A stretch of DNA of 64,000 bases, from positions 806,001 through 870,000 of the forward strand of contig NZ_JBHZTH010000001.1 of NCBI RefSeq assembly GCF_046545555.1. Direction: 5' to 3'. Shown piece by piece: positions 51,643-61,746 of this stretch. The DNA is from Winogradskyella sp046545555. GTDB taxonomy: Bacteria > Bacteroidota > Bacteroidia > Flavobacteriales > Flavobacteriaceae. Position 1 is the first letter of the stretch; every line of letters starts with the position of its first letter. The translations under genes and the position numbers were made by a program. The notes under the pieces are model-generated. The model was not told the DNA's origin and made no database searches. It worked only from the letters and a program-made list of their open reading frames with translations.

Positions 51643-52857
51643 ATGAAAAAACTAATTCTCTTATCTCTTGTTTTTTTGACAGTATTTAGCTGTGGTGACG
51701 AAGTTCAATTTAATACTCCTGCCTTCCAAGGTGATCGTGAAAACGAACTTTGGCGAGCAAGAGCTTTTTCCGCTAGTATTGATGAAAATGGATTTTTAAC
51801 CATAACTGGCAGTAATAATGGTGAAATAGTTAACCTTAAAGTGCCATCTGTAATCGAAGGGACTTTTGTGTTTGGGGATGTTAATACAATAGAAGCTCAA
51901 TATATTAGTGGTTTTGGTACTACATTTACAACTAATAATAGACCAGATCCAACTGTTTCTATTTATCCTGAATTAGGGGAAATTGTTATTGAAGAGATTG
52001 ATATGGCAAACGCTACTTTTACTGGTACGTTTAGATTTTTAGCTTTTGATGATACTGGATTAAATTCTATTGGATACGCCAATGGTATCTTTTTTAAGGT
52101 TCCGCTAATATCTGGAGCTATTCCTGCAAATCCAGTTACCTGTTTAGACAAGGAAATGGAAACGGATACAGCGTTATTAGCATACCAAGCTACGTTCGAT
52201 CCTAGTTTAGAATTCGTAGATAGTGCTGCATTTGAAGTATCATGCAATGCTTACATAGCTGCATTAAATGAACAACGTAATTTTTGTGGTGATGTAGATG
52301 GAATCATACAAGATAGAATTGAAGCTCTCGGTAGTTGTGAGTTAAGCTGTGATATGGCTACAGCAAATAGAGTTGAAGCAGAGGCACAATATAATGCTTC
52401 AATGGTATCAAACTTTAATGCCTTGTGTGCACAGTTTTTGTTTTATCTTAATGAGCAAAGACAATTTTGTGGTGATGAAGACGGTAGTATTTTATTTGAA
52501 ATTGATACCTTAGATTGCAGTGATACGGATAATGATGGTATCCCTAACTTTTTTGAAAATATAGATGGTGTTGGGAATTTAGACGATCCTGACGATGATT
52601 CGGATGGCGATGGTATTTTTGATTTTTTAGATACCGATGATGATGATGATGGTATATTAACGCAATTTGAAGCTTTAGATGTTAATGGAAATCCTGAGGA
52701 TACAGATGGCGATGGTATTGTGAATTATTTGGATGACGACGACGATGGAGATGGTATTTTAACAATAAATGAAAATGCCGATCCCAATGGCGATGGTGAT
52801 CCTGCAGATGCTTTAGATACTGATGGAGATGGTGTCCCAGATTATTTACAAGCTTAG
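51643..52857 (+). CDS. lipoprotein with DUF6252-like domain and Asp-rich calcium-type repeats
   Basis: 404 residues. Lipobox VFLTVFSCGDE; N-terminal half (about residues 30-165) resembles DUF6252 (WRARAFSASIDENGFLTITG); a middle part has two copies of a segment with NEQR(N/Q)FCGD; residues about 300-404 are DxDxDG-rich repeats of the thrombospondin type 3 kind (DTDNDGIPNF, DSDGDGIFDF, DTDGDGVPDY), expected to bind Ca2+. Surface lipoprotein of unknown role. A TATATTTG -7 box lies at 51610-51617. Confidence 0.85.
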   Translation: MKKLILLSLVFLTVFSCGDEVQFNTPAFQGDRENELWRARAFSASIDENGFLTITGSNNGEIVNLKVPSVIEGTFVFGDVNTIEAQYISGFGTTFTTNNRPDPTVSIYPELGEIVIEEIDMANATFTGTFRFLAFDDTGLNSIGYANGIFFKVPLISGAIPANPVTCLDKEMETDTALLAYQATFDPSLEFVDSAAFEVSCNAYIAALNEQRNFCGDVDGIIQDRIEALGSCELSCDMATANRVEAEAQYNASMVSNFNALCAQFLFYLNEQRQFCGDEDGSILFEIDTLDCSDTDNDGIPNFFENIDGVGNLDDPDDDSDGDGIFDFLDTDDDDDGILTQFEALDVNGNPEDTDGDGIVNYLDDDDDGDGILTINENADPNGDGDPADALDTDGDGVPDYLQA

Positions 52858-53226
52858 AAATTAATTAAATTTTATAGTGTAAGCGTTATTCATGTGAGTA
52901 ACGCTTTTTTATTAAACCTTGTTAAAGAGTTTTAAATACTGTTAACATACTTGAGCATAACACGGCTATAAAGAAGGTGTTGATAAATAAAGAATAGTTG
53001 TAGGTAAATTAAACAAGTTACTGATTGAAAATTATAAAAGGAAATTTTTTCATAATGCCCTGTTTTCTTACAACAATGAGGTTGTCGTGTTAAGTGAATA
53101 TATCAGTGGAGAAAAAGTGACTTAACTTGCGAGGCTTTTTGTTTACAAGTGTTTATAACTTCATTTTAATAAAGTTTGATTATTTCTTAATTTTAATGTT
53201 CTCATTTTTTAAGATAATAAAGCGCT
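52858..53226. other. 369-bp intergenic region before dnaE
   Basis: It begins with the lipoprotein gene's terminator. The remainder is AT-rich with a seven-bp inverted repeat GTTAAGT/ACTTAAC (about 53096-53137) and no open frame that I would call a gene. No consensus promoter for dnaE was found. Confidence 0.6.
52881..52911 (+). terminator. terminator after the calcium-repeat lipoprotein gene
   Basis: AAGCGTTA (52881-52888) pairs with TAACGCTT (52899-52906), followed by a run of T. Confidence 0.88.
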
Positions 53227-56200
53227 ATGTACCTAATATTTGATACTGAAACAACAGGCTTGCCAAAGCGTTGGGATGCACCTATAACGGATACAGATAA
53301 CTGGCCAAGGTGTATACAAATTGCATGGCAATTGCATGATGCGATGGGCAACTGTATTGAGCATCAAGATTATTTGATAAAGCCCGAGGGTTTCAATATT
53401 CCATATGATGCAGAGAAAATTCATGGTATTTCTACAGAATTAGCTCAAGAGGAAGGTGTGCCATTATTTAAGGTATTAGAAAAATTTAATATTGCTTTAT
53501 CAAAGACGAATTTTGTAGTCGGACAAAATGTAAAGTTCGATTTAAATATAATGGGAGCTGAGTTTGTTAGAGAAGATTTAGCTAACCAATTGCAAGAACT
53601 ACCAGTTTTAGATACCTGTACAGAACATACCGCGAACTTATGCCAGATTCCAGGAGGTCGTTACGGTAAATTTAAATTACCAACGTTAACAGAATTACAC
53701 CAATTTCTATTTAATAAACCATTTGGCGAGGCGCATAATGCCACTGCAGATGTTGAGGCAACGACACGTTGTTTTTTCGAGCTGATAAGAAAGCAACAAT
53801 ACACTAAAGAACAATTAGATGTTCAGCCAGATTATTTTCAGAAATTTTCTGAAGAAAATCCTGATACAATTCAATTAATAGGTTTAAAACATATTAATCT
53901 AAAACGTGCAAGCGCAAAGATTAATGAGCGTTTACAAAAAGAGCAAGTAGATTCTATTCCCACTGATACAAATAATGAAGCAGTTTCAAAATTAGCAGAG
54001 GTTGATTTTGTGCATCTGCATAATCATTCTCAGTTTTCAATACTTCAATCCACTATAAGTGTTAAAGACTTAGTTGCTGCTGCAGCTAAAGAAGATATGC
54101 CAGCTGTTGCATTAACAGATCATGGAAACATGATGGGAGCTTTTCACTTTGTAAGTGCTGTTGGTAATCATAATAAAAAAGTAAAAGCGCAACACAGCGA
54201 AGCTGAAGAAGCTGGTATAGAAAAGCAAGGAAAATTTATAAAACCAATTATTGGTTGTGAATTCTTTGTCTGTGAAAACCACGCAGACAAAACCCGAAAA
54301 GACAACGGTTACCAAATTGTGCTGATGGCAAAGACGAAAAAAGGCTATCATAATTTAGCCAAATTGTCTTCTGCAGCATTTACAGATGGGTTTTATTATG
54401 TCCCAAGAATTGATAAGCAACTAATAGAGCACTACAAAGAAGATCTCATTTGTTTAACAGGAAATCTTTATGGTGAAGTACCAAGTAAGGTGCTTAACGT
54501 TGGTGAAAATCAAGCTGAAGAAGCTCTATTATGGTGGAAAGATACGTTTCAAGATGACCTGTACATTGAGTTAATGCGTCATAATCAAGAGGATGAAAAT
54601 CGTGTGAATCCTGTTCTGATTCAATTCGCTAAAAAGCATGATGTAAAGTTAGTGGCAACGAATAACACCTATTATGTTGAACAAGAAAATGCCAATGCAC
54701 ACGATATTTTACTCTGCGTAAAAGATGGTGAAAAACAAGCGACACCAATAGGTCGTGGACGAGGTTATCGTTACGGTTTACCAAATCAAGAGTACTATTT
54801 TAAGTCTTCTGAAGAAATGAAGGCCTTGTTTAGAGATGTGCCAGAAGCGATTGTAAATATTCAAGAAGTAGTCGATAAGATTGAGCCATATGAATTAGCA
54901 CGAGATGTTTTATTACCAGCTTTTGATATACCCAATGAATTTAAAGACGAAGCTGATGAAGCTGATAATGGTAAGCGTGGTGAGAATGCATTTCTAAAAC
55001 ATCTCACTTATAATGGCGCTGAAAAACGTTATGGAGACATTACACCTGAAATTAAAGAACGTCTCGATTTTGAGTTGAGTGTTATTGAAAACACTGGTTA
55101 TCCGGGTTATTTCTTAATCGTAGAAGATTTTATTCGCGAAGCAAGAAAGATGGATGTTTCTGTTGGTCCTGGTCGAGGTTCTGCAGCAGGATCTGTGGTT
55201 GCCTATTGTCTTTGGATAACGAATATTGACCCTATTAAGTATGACTTACTTTTTGAGCGTTTCCTTAATCCAGATCGTGTAAGTATGCCAGATATCGATA
55301 TCGATTTTGATGACGAAGGTCGAGGGCGTGTTATGGATTATGTAATCGATAAATATGGTTCTAATCAGGTAGCTCAGATTATCACTTATGGGACCATGGC
55401 AGCAAAGTCATCCATTAGAGATACGGCAAGAGTTTTAGATTTACCACTTGGAGATGCAGACCGGATTTCGAAGTTGATCCCGACAATGTCTAAACTCGGA
55501 AAGATTTTTGGACTCTCTGAAAAGGAACTAGGTAAGAAATTTAGAGCCGAAGATTTAGAGAAAGTTAACGAACTACTTAATATTTCAGATGGTGAAGATT
55601 TGCAGGCAGAAACTGTAAATCAGGCAAGAGTTTTAGAGGGTTCGGTTCGTAATACGGGTATTCACGCTTGTGGTGTGATTATTACACCTGGTGATATTAC
55701 AAATTACGTTCCTGTGGCTTTGGCTAAGGATTCCGACTTATATGTGACACAGTTTGATAACTCTGTAGTTGAAGATGCAGGTTTATTAAAGATGGATTTC
55801 TTAGGACTGAAAACCTTAACTTTAATTAAGGATACGGTTAAGATTGTAAAGGCAAAACATGATATTTTGCTCGATCCTGAAAACTTTCCTTTAGATGATG
55901 TAAAAACTTACGAGTTATTCCAAAGAGGTGAAACGGTTGGTGTGTTTCAGTATGAATCTCCTGGAATGCAGAAGCACATGAAGAATCTTAAACCTACAGT
56001 TTTTGATGATTTAATTGCCATGAATGCACTATATCGTCCAGGTCCTATGGAATATATACCAAGTTTTATTGCTCGGAAGCATGGCGATGAAGAGATTGTA
56101 TACGACTTACCAGAAATGGAAGAATATCTTAAAGAAACATACGGTATTACGGTATACCAAGAGCAGGTTATGTTGTTGTCTCAAAAATTGGCAGATTTTA

Positions 56201-57612
56201 CCAAAGGTGAAGCCGATGTTTTGAGAAAGGCGATGGGTAAAAAGCAGATTGCAGTTCTCGATAAAATGAAACCGAAGTTTATTGAACAAGCTGGTGCAAA
56301 AGGACATGATGCCAAAATCTTAGAGAAAATCTGGAAAGATTGGGAGGCTTTCGCTCAGTATGCGTTTAATAAAAGTCACTCTACGTGTTATGCTTGGATT
56401 GCTTACCAAACGGCGTATTTAAAAGCGCACTATCCAGCAGAATATATGGCTGCGGTTTTATCTAATAACATGAATGATATTAAATCCGTCACCTTTTTTA
56501 TGGAAGAGTGTAAGCGTATGCGTTTACCTGTTTTGGGACCATCAGTTAATGAGAGTTATTACAAGTTTTCGGTTAATAAAGATAATGCAGTTCGTTTCGG
56601 AATGGGAGCGATTAAAGGTGTTGGTCATGGTGCTGTTAAAACCATTGTTGAAGGTCGTAAAGAAGATGGACACTATAAATCTATTTTCGATTTGGCAAAA
56701 CGTATCGATTTACGTGCTGCTAATAAAAAAGCCTTTGAAGGTTTAGCAAATGCAGGTGGATTTGATTGTTGGTCAGACACTCATCGTGCACAGTATTTTG
56801 CGCACGATGGTGATGGGATTACATTCTTAGAAAAAGCAGTGAAGTACGGAGCTAAACACCAAGAAAATGAAAATTCTGCTCAGATAAGTATGTTTGGTGC
56901 TGCTAGTGATGTACAGATTGCAGAACCAATTGTACCACCATGCGAAGATTGGGGAACTATGGAGAAGTTGTCTCGCGAAAAAGAAGTTGTTGGGATTTAT
57001 ATTTCTGGCCATCCTTTAGATGATTTTAAAATTGAAATGAAAACCTTTTGTAATGGAGTTATAGCGCATTTTAATGATTTAAATTCTGTTTTAAATCGTG
57101 AAATCACCTTTGGTGGAGTTGTAACAGACGTGCAGCATCGCGTGAGTAAACAAGGAAAAGGTTGGGCATTATTTACCATTGAAGATTATACCGATAGTTT
57201 TGAGTTTAGAATCTTTGGAGAAGACTATTTAAAGTTTAGACACTTCTTTGTGATTAACTCATTTGTTTACGTGAGAGCCTTTATAAAAGAAGGTTGGGTC
57301 AATAGAGATACAGGTAAAAAAGGCGATCCGAGAATTCAGTTTAATAGTTTTCAGTTGTTGCATGATGTTATGGACAATTATGCTAAAAAGTTATCTATAC
57401 AACTAAATATCGATGATTTAGGTGAAGGAAAAATAACTAAGTTGCACGATTTATTACGAATCCACGAAGGCAGTAATACACTTAATTTTGTGGTTTACGA
57501 TAACAAAGAAAAAATTAAAGTGCAAATGCCAAGCCGTAAGCAGAAAGTGAAGATTTCTCAAGAACTATTACATGAATTGAAGGAGCATGATGTTCGGTAT
57601 AAGTTGAATTGA
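53227..57612 (+). CDS. dnaE: DNA polymerase III alpha subunit with N-terminal proofreading exonuclease
   Basis: 1461 residues. Residues 1-200 form a DEDDh 3'-5' exonuclease (Asp7 and Glu9 in IFDTETTGLP; HNATADVEATTRCFF as the ExoIII motif), like the epsilon proofreading subunit. Then come a PHP domain (FVHLHNHSQFSILQ, ALTDHGNMMGAF), the polymerase core (GPGRGSAAGSVVAYC and PDIDIDF with catalytic Asp689, Asp691, Asp693), a helix-hairpin region and an OB fold. Main replicative polymerase; the fusion gives proofreading in cis. Confidence 0.96.
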   Translation: MYLIFDTETTGLPKRWDAPITDTDNWPRCIQIAWQLHDAMGNCIEHQDYLIKPEGFNIPYDAEKIHGISTELAQEEGVPLFKVLEKFNIALSKTNFVVGQNVKFDLNIMGAEFVREDLANQLQELPVLDTCTEHTANLCQIPGGRYGKFKLPTLTELHQFLFNKPFGEAHNATADVEATTRCFFELIRKQQYTKEQLDVQPDYFQKFSEENPDTIQLIGLKHINLKRASAKINERLQKEQVDSIPTDTNNEAVSKLAEVDFVHLHNHSQFSILQSTISVKDLVAAAAKEDMPAVALTDHGNMMGAFHFVSAVGNHNKKVKAQHSEAEEAGIEKQGKFIKPIIGCEFFVCENHADKTRKDNGYQIVLMAKTKKGYHNLAKLSSAAFTDGFYYVPRIDKQLIEHYKEDLICLTGNLYGEVPSKVLNVGENQAEEALLWWKDTFQDDLYIELMRHNQEDENRVNPVLIQFAKKHDVKLVATNNTYYVEQENANAHDILLCVKDGEKQATPIGRGRGYRYGLPNQEYYFKSSEEMKALFRDVPEAIVNIQEVVDKIEPYELARDVLLPAFDIPNEFKDEADEADNGKRGENAFLKHLTYNGAEKRYGDITPEIKERLDFELSVIENTGYPGYFLIVEDFIREARKMDVSVGPGRGSAAGSVVAYCLWITNIDPIKYDLLFERFLNPDRVSMPDIDIDFDDEGRGRVMDYVIDKYGSNQVAQIITYGTMAAKSSIRDTARVLDLPLGDADRISKLIPTMSKLGKIFGLSEKELGKKFRAEDLEKVNELLNISDGEDLQAETVNQARVLEGSVRNTGIHACGVIITPGDITNYVPVALAKDSDLYVTQFDNSVVEDAGLLKMDFLGLKTLTLIKDTVKIVKAKHDILLDPENFPLDDVKTYELFQRGETVGVFQYESPGMQKHMKNLKPTVFDDLIAMNALYRPGPMEYIPSFIARKHGDEEIVYDLPEMEEYLKETYGITVYQEQVMLLSQKLADFTKGEADVLRKAMGKKQIAVLDKMKPKFIEQAGAKGHDAKILEKIWKDWEAFAQYAFNKSHSTCYAWIAYQTAYLKAHYPAEYMAAVLSNNMNDIKSVTFFMEECKRMRLPVLGPSVNESYYKFSVNKDNAVRFGMGAIKGVGHGAVKTIVEGRKEDGHYKSIFDLAKRIDLRAANKKAFEGLANAGGFDCWSDTHRAQYFAHDGDGITFLEKAVKYGAKHQENENSAQISMFGAASDVQIAEPIVPPCEDWGTMEKLSREKEVVGIYISGHPLDDFKIEMKTFCNGVIAHFNDLNSVLNREITFGGVVTDVQHRVSKQGKGWALFTIEDYTDSFEFRIFGEDYLKFRHFFVINSFVYVRAFIKEGWVNRDTGKKGDPRIQFNSFQLLHDVMDNYAKKLSIQLNIDDLGEGKITKLHDLLRIHEGSNTLNFVVYDNKEKIKVQMPSRKQKVKISQELLHELKEHDVRYKLN

Positions 57613-57956
57613 TTTATGAAAAGTATTTTAAGAAAAACAAGTATATTTATTAATATATAGAGGATGAGTCCAATATTCCAGTTACTAATTTTGTTGCTAA
57701 GAGCATAATAGTTGATATTTCCATGATAGAAAATTGAAGTTTTAATTCGATTACTCTAAAAGCATAAATTTAGATTATTGTGATTAAAAAAGTGTGAATA
57801 TAATTCACTAGATATAATTTTATTAGAAGTTAAATTCTTAACTACATTATTACATTAACTAATGATAATTCTGTTACAAGACTCGTCAAATTGGTATTAC
57901 GCTCTTAGGAATATGTGTTTATAAAGATTCAAATCACTTAAAATAATTCAAGCTAA
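57613..57956. other. 344-bp intergenic region after dnaE
   Basis: No gene seen. AT-rich; contains a 15-bp palindrome GTGAATATAATTCAC (57794-57808) that could be a regulator site for the downstream gene. No consensus promoter recognised. Confidence 0.6.
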
Positions 57957-59798
57957 ATGAAAAAGTTAGTTACAATAGTATTTATATGTTTCTTCCAATG
58001 TATTTTAGCACAATCCGCTATTTCTGGAAAAATCGTTAACACTAAAAACGAGCCAATTCCGTACGCGACCATTCGGGTTGAGAATACCAATAATGGCATA
58101 ATTTCTAATGATATAGGTCTTTTTACATTGGTTATAAGTACTGAAAACAAAAATAAACGCTTAGTCATCTCGTCATTGGGTTATAAAACAAAAATAGTAG
58201 AAAGGACTGATGAAATGGGAACCATAATTCTAACCGAAGATATTACGCAATTAAGTGAAGTTTTCATTACTTCAAATGACAAAGAAATAGATTATGCCAG
58301 AGAACTGGTAGAAAAAGCCATAAAGGCAATTCCGAATAATTATCCAACGATTAGCGAAACACACACAGGTTTTTTAAGAGAAACCACGACTAGGGAAAAT
58401 AAAGAACAACCAATTTATATAGCAGAAGCTGTTGTTGAAGCCATTAAAGAAGATTACACTAAAAAAAACAGATCTGGTGATGTAAAACTCATTGAATTCC
58501 GAAAATATGAAGGAGATGAATTAGACTCTCTAAATTTTAGAATTTATGCCGGAAGTCATCATATTCATAGATTTGACATCGTGGCAAGAAGAGATGCTTT
58601 TCTTTCAAAACCAGAAAATTACAACTATAAAATTGTAGATACCTTACGACAAAATGGAACAGATATTTTTAAAGTTTTAGTTAATGAGGATAATAGTAAT
58701 TCGGCTTACGTCTATATTCAAAACGAGACCTTTGCCATAGTAAAAGCAGATATTAAGCTCAATACTAATTTTGGAGTGTTGGGACCTAGAGAATTTTTTA
58801 ATTATACAGTAACCTACAAGCAAAGTGAGGATAAGCTATGGCGATTTTCTAATTCATATTACACTACAGCTTTTACGAAAGGAGGAAAAGTTCTAAACTT
58901 AACCAGTGAGTATGTTACAACGGATATTGTACCTAGTAAAACTAAAATTCCATATATAGAAAGGCTTCAGTTTACTGAAATTCTGTTAGATGAAACCAAA
59001 GCATACGATCCAAACTTTTGGGACAACTATACCATTATTTCACCTGATCCATTATCTGAGACATTGTTTAAATCTATAGATTATACAGTAGATGAGGAGG
59101 TTGATGAAGAAGAGAATGGGCTTTTAGCACTTAGAAAAAAATTATCTTTTGAAATGGGATTAGGTTGGACTGCTTTTAATATCGCATCTCATAGTGTAAG
59201 TTACACCAATTCAGTTATAGATATTCAAGACGATAATGAGTCAACAAACAAAGGAGCGCTCAGTTATGATATATCAATATTTTATGAAATTAAGCCTTAT
59301 TTTTTGATTGGCTACGCTGGTCAAACTAAACTAACAAAAACAGGAATTATAGCTAATGATATTGTTCTGTCCAGTAAAATAAATTTAAATCCTAATGGAC
59401 GACCAATAAACGTGTCACCTAGAATTCACTTTGGTTACCAAGAATTAGATTATTTTCTTAAACGCTTTGAGCTAGATAATGATATTAGAATTGATGGAGA
59501 AAAAATTGATAGCGATAAGTTGGATACATTTCTTTCTCAAAGAGGTTTTAGACTAAAGCCAAGTTTAGTTTTTTCTATTGAGCAAAGTAAAAATTTCAGC
59601 TTTTTAATATCTACTTCATATAATATAGCCCTAAACAACAAAAACGGATTGGTTTTTCGTGAAAAAGGTGGGTTTTTATTGGCTCCGAAGAAAGTGTTTC
59701 TTGAGAATGGACAGGAAAATTTATCTACAGTATCTAACCGAGAACATATATTTAAAAATACAATTAGTGTAAATGCAAGTGTGGCTTTTAGGTTTTAA
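57957..59798 (+). CDS. exported protein with CarboxypepD_reg-like domain (DUF5686-like)
   Basis: 613 residues. Signal peptide (VTIVFICFFQCILAQ), then a carboxypeptidase-regulatory-like beta sandwich (ISGKIVNTKNEPIPYATIRVENTNNG, residues about 22-100), a central region (ARELVEKAIKAIPNNYP) and a C-terminal part ending in RF, as in outer-membrane barrels. It resembles the DUF5686/TonB-associated outer-membrane family of Bacteroidota. Function unknown. Single gene. Confidence 0.82.
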   Translation: MKKLVTIVFICFFQCILAQSAISGKIVNTKNEPIPYATIRVENTNNGIISNDIGLFTLVISTENKNKRLVISSLGYKTKIVERTDEMGTIILTEDITQLSEVFITSNDKEIDYARELVEKAIKAIPNNYPTISETHTGFLRETTTRENKEQPIYIAEAVVEAIKEDYTKKNRSGDVKLIEFRKYEGDELDSLNFRIYAGSHHIHRFDIVARRDAFLSKPENYNYKIVDTLRQNGTDIFKVLVNEDNSNSAYVYIQNETFAIVKADIKLNTNFGVLGPREFFNYTVTYKQSEDKLWRFSNSYYTTAFTKGGKVLNLTSEYVTTDIVPSKTKIPYIERLQFTEILLDETKAYDPNFWDNYTIISPDPLSETLFKSIDYTVDEEVDEEENGLLALRKKLSFEMGLGWTAFNIASHSVSYTNSVIDIQDDNESTNKGALSYDISIFYEIKPYFLIGYAGQTKLTKTGIIANDIVLSSKINLNPNGRPINVSPRIHFGYQELDYFLKRFELDNDIRIDGEKIDSDKLDTFLSQRGFRLKPSLVFSIEQSKNFSFLISTSYNIALNNKNGLVFREKGGFLLAPKKVFLENGQENLSTVSNREHIFKNTISVNASVAFRF

Positions 59799-59935
59799 AT
59801 TAATGAGTACTAAATTCAAATTTTAAGTCGAAAGTTAGATAGTTTTTCGATTATGATAGAATAAAAATGCATTTCACAAATACCACCATAACCAAATCAA
59901 ATACTGCCACTGTAAGGTTTGGCAAAATTTTTGAC

Positions 59936-59961
59936 TAATTTTGTGTATCTATCCATAGATA
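59936..59961 (+). promoter_or_regulatory. trxA -7 box and start-site palindrome
   Basis: TAATTTTG (59936-59943) matches the -7 consensus; a TTTG lies only 14 nt upstream, closer than usual. Right after it is the palindrome TATCTAT-CC-ATAGATA (59946-59961), covering the predicted start site and fit for an operator. Confidence 0.5.
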
Positions 59962-60002
59962 GAACATTAAACAGAAGTAGAATACACTAAAAAATAAATA
60001 TT

Positions 60003-60320
60003 ATGGCATTAGAAATTACAGATGCAACATTTGAAGAAACAGTATTAAAGAGTGATAAACCAGTTGTGGTCGATTTTTGGGCTGCATGGTGTGGACCTTG
60101 TCGTATGGTTGGACCAATCATTGATGAAATCAGTACAGAATACGAAGGTAAAGCTGTAGTTGGTAAGATAGACGTTGATGCAAATCAAGAATTTGCTGCT
60201 AAGTATGGAGTAAGAAATATACCTACGGTATTAGTTTTTCAGAACGGAGAGGTAGTTGGTCGCCAAGTTGGTGTAGCACCAAAAACGGCTTACGCTGAAG
60301 CTATAGATGCACTTTTATAG
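60003..60320 (+). CDS. trxA: thioredoxin
   Basis: 105 residues, the classical size. Active site WCGPC (Cys30, Cys33), FWAAWCGPCRMVGPI, and the cis-Pro in VRNIPTVLVF. General cytoplasmic dithiol reductant. It has its own promoter region and terminator. Confidence 0.97.
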   Translation: MALEITDATFEETVLKSDKPVVVDFWAAWCGPCRMVGPIIDEISTEYEGKAVVGKIDVDANQEFAAKYGVRNIPTVLVFQNGEVVGRQVGVAPKTAYAEAIDALL

Positions 60321-60344
60321 AAATAATACTCTAAAAGAAATGAT

Positions 60345-60375
60345 AAAAGGTTTGTCTATAAGGCAAACCTTTTTT
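60345..60375 (+). terminator. terminator after trxA
   Basis: AAAAGGTTTG (60345-60354) pairs with CAAACCTTTT (60364-60373), then more T. It lies just before the DUF58 gene. Confidence 0.88.
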
Positions 60376-60389
60376 AGTTTCGATTGCTC

Positions 60390-61319
60390 ATGGATTTACA
60401 ATTAGAACTTAATAAAGCAGGTGGTTTTAAAAACTTAGAGTTACTTGCCAAGCAAGTGGTTGAAGGTTTTATTGCTGGTATGCATAAAAGCCCGTTTCAT
60501 GGGTTTTCAGCAGAATTTGCTGAGCATAAAATCTACAATCAAGGAGAAAGCACTAAGCATATAGATTGGAAGCTTTATGCAAAAACAGATCGTTTATATA
60601 CGAAGCGTTATGATGAGGAAACAAATCTTAGGTGCCATCTCATTGTAGATAATAGTAGTTCTATGCACTATCCTGAATCAGCTGGTTCTACTATAGATAA
60701 CTTAAATAAAATTTCGTTTTCAGCCTTAGCAAGTGCATCTTTAATGCACATTCTTAAAAAACAACGTGATGCTGTTGGTTTGAGTATATATAGTGACACC
60801 TATGATTTTTATTCACCAGAAAAAGGTAGTGAGCGTCATCATAGAATGTTAACGACTAAATTAAGTGAGACTGTAGTTTCAAAACCAGTTTCTAAAAAAA
60901 CAGAAACCTACCTTTATCTCCATCAGATTGCAGAAAAGGTACATCGTAGATCATTGATTTTTATATTTACAGATATGTTTCAAACTTCTGAGGATGATGA
61001 AAAATTATTTGAGGCTTTAAGGCATTTAAAGCATAATAAGCACGAAGTTGTTTTGTTTCATGTGTTTGATAAAGCAAAAGAGCTAACGTTCGATTTTGAC
61101 AATAGACCAAAACGATTTATTGATATAGAGACAGGTGACAATATTAATTTATACGCTGATAATGTGAAAGAGAACTACGAAAAGGTAGTAAAAGCATACT
61201 TTAATAATTTAAGATTAAAGTGTGGTCAATATAGAATAAAGTATGTTGAGGCCGATATTAATGCAGGTTTTAATCAGATACTAACTACATATATGATAGA
61301 GCGACAAAAATTTGTATAA
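60390..61319 (+). CDS. DUF58 domain protein
   Basis: 309 residues from the ATG at 60390 (a TTG two codons upstream is less likely). KSPFHGFSAEFAEHKIYNQGE and HIDWKLYAKTDRLYTKRYDEE are DUF58 signatures; CHLIVDNSSSMHYP is a von Willebrand A-type metal site (DxSxS). These proteins are usually found beside MoxR ATPases and act in envelope or stress processes. No MoxR gene is adjacent here. Confidence 0.92.
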   Translation: MDLQLELNKAGGFKNLELLAKQVVEGFIAGMHKSPFHGFSAEFAEHKIYNQGESTKHIDWKLYAKTDRLYTKRYDEETNLRCHLIVDNSSSMHYPESAGSTIDNLNKISFSALASASLMHILKKQRDAVGLSIYSDTYDFYSPEKGSERHHRMLTTKLSETVVSKPVSKKTETYLYLHQIAEKVHRRSLIFIFTDMFQTSEDDEKLFEALRHLKHNKHEVVLFHVFDKAKELTFDFDNRPKRFIDIETGDNINLYADNVKENYEKVVKAYFNNLRLKCGQYRIKYVEADINAGFNQILTTYMIERQKFV

Positions 61320-61347
61320 ATAAATACTTATATTTTATTCTTTTTTG

Positions 61348-61378
61348 TTTGCGATATTAAAAATGCAATGTATATTTG
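61348..61378 (+). promoter_or_regulatory. promoter of tRNA-Asp
   Basis: TTTG (61348-61351), a 19-nt spacer and TATATTTG (61371-61378) give one of the best consensus promoters in the window, 18 nt before the tRNA. Confidence 0.85.
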
Positions 61379-61396
61379 CCCTCGCATTTATGCAAC

Positions 61397-61470
61397 GGTC
61401 TGGTAGTTCAGCTGGTTAGAATGTCGCCCTGTCACGGCGAAGGTCGCGGGTTCGAGTCCCGTCCAGACCG
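61397..61470 (+). tRNA. tRNA-Asp (anticodon GTC)
   Basis: A 74-nt cloverleaf: acceptor stem GGTCTGG/CCAGACC with discriminator G at 61470, anticodon stem TCGCC/GGCGA (61424-61440) with GTC at 61431-61433, T arm CGGGTTCGAGTCCCG. The CCA end is not encoded. Confidence 0.97.
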
Positions 61471-61483
61471 CAAAAAATGTAGA

Positions 61484-61511
61484 AAAGCTCTGAGAAATTG
61501 GGGCTTTTTTA
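61484..61511 (+). terminator. terminator after tRNA-Asp
   Basis: AAAGCTC (61484-61490) can pair with GGGCTTT (61501-61507, one G-U pair), followed by T. Moderate stem. Confidence 0.65.
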
Positions 61512-61746
61512 GTGTAAAGATGTTGTGTTGTTCTCAGGGTAAAATCTGAGACGTAGTAGAAATCCAATTTAATTGGATATTTACCAATGAAAGGCTTTCC
61601 TTTTTCCTTGTGAAATTGGGATGCTTTTTTGTTTTGTAGAATTAGGGTAAAAAGCTATTTTATAAGATAAAGTGTCTTTTTTAACATGTTATGAACATTA
61701 AAAATACATTTTATCGATAAAATAAAACATTTAAACGATATTATTT

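Noticed and set aside
54112..57179. Several minus- and plus-strand frames of 60-90 codons inside dnaE
   Set aside because: They are shadows of a strongly conserved coding sequence and show no independent start signals.
61397..61470. tRNA-Asp as an integration site for a mobile element
   Set aside because: No integrase and no repeated 3' end of the tRNA was seen downstream within the window.
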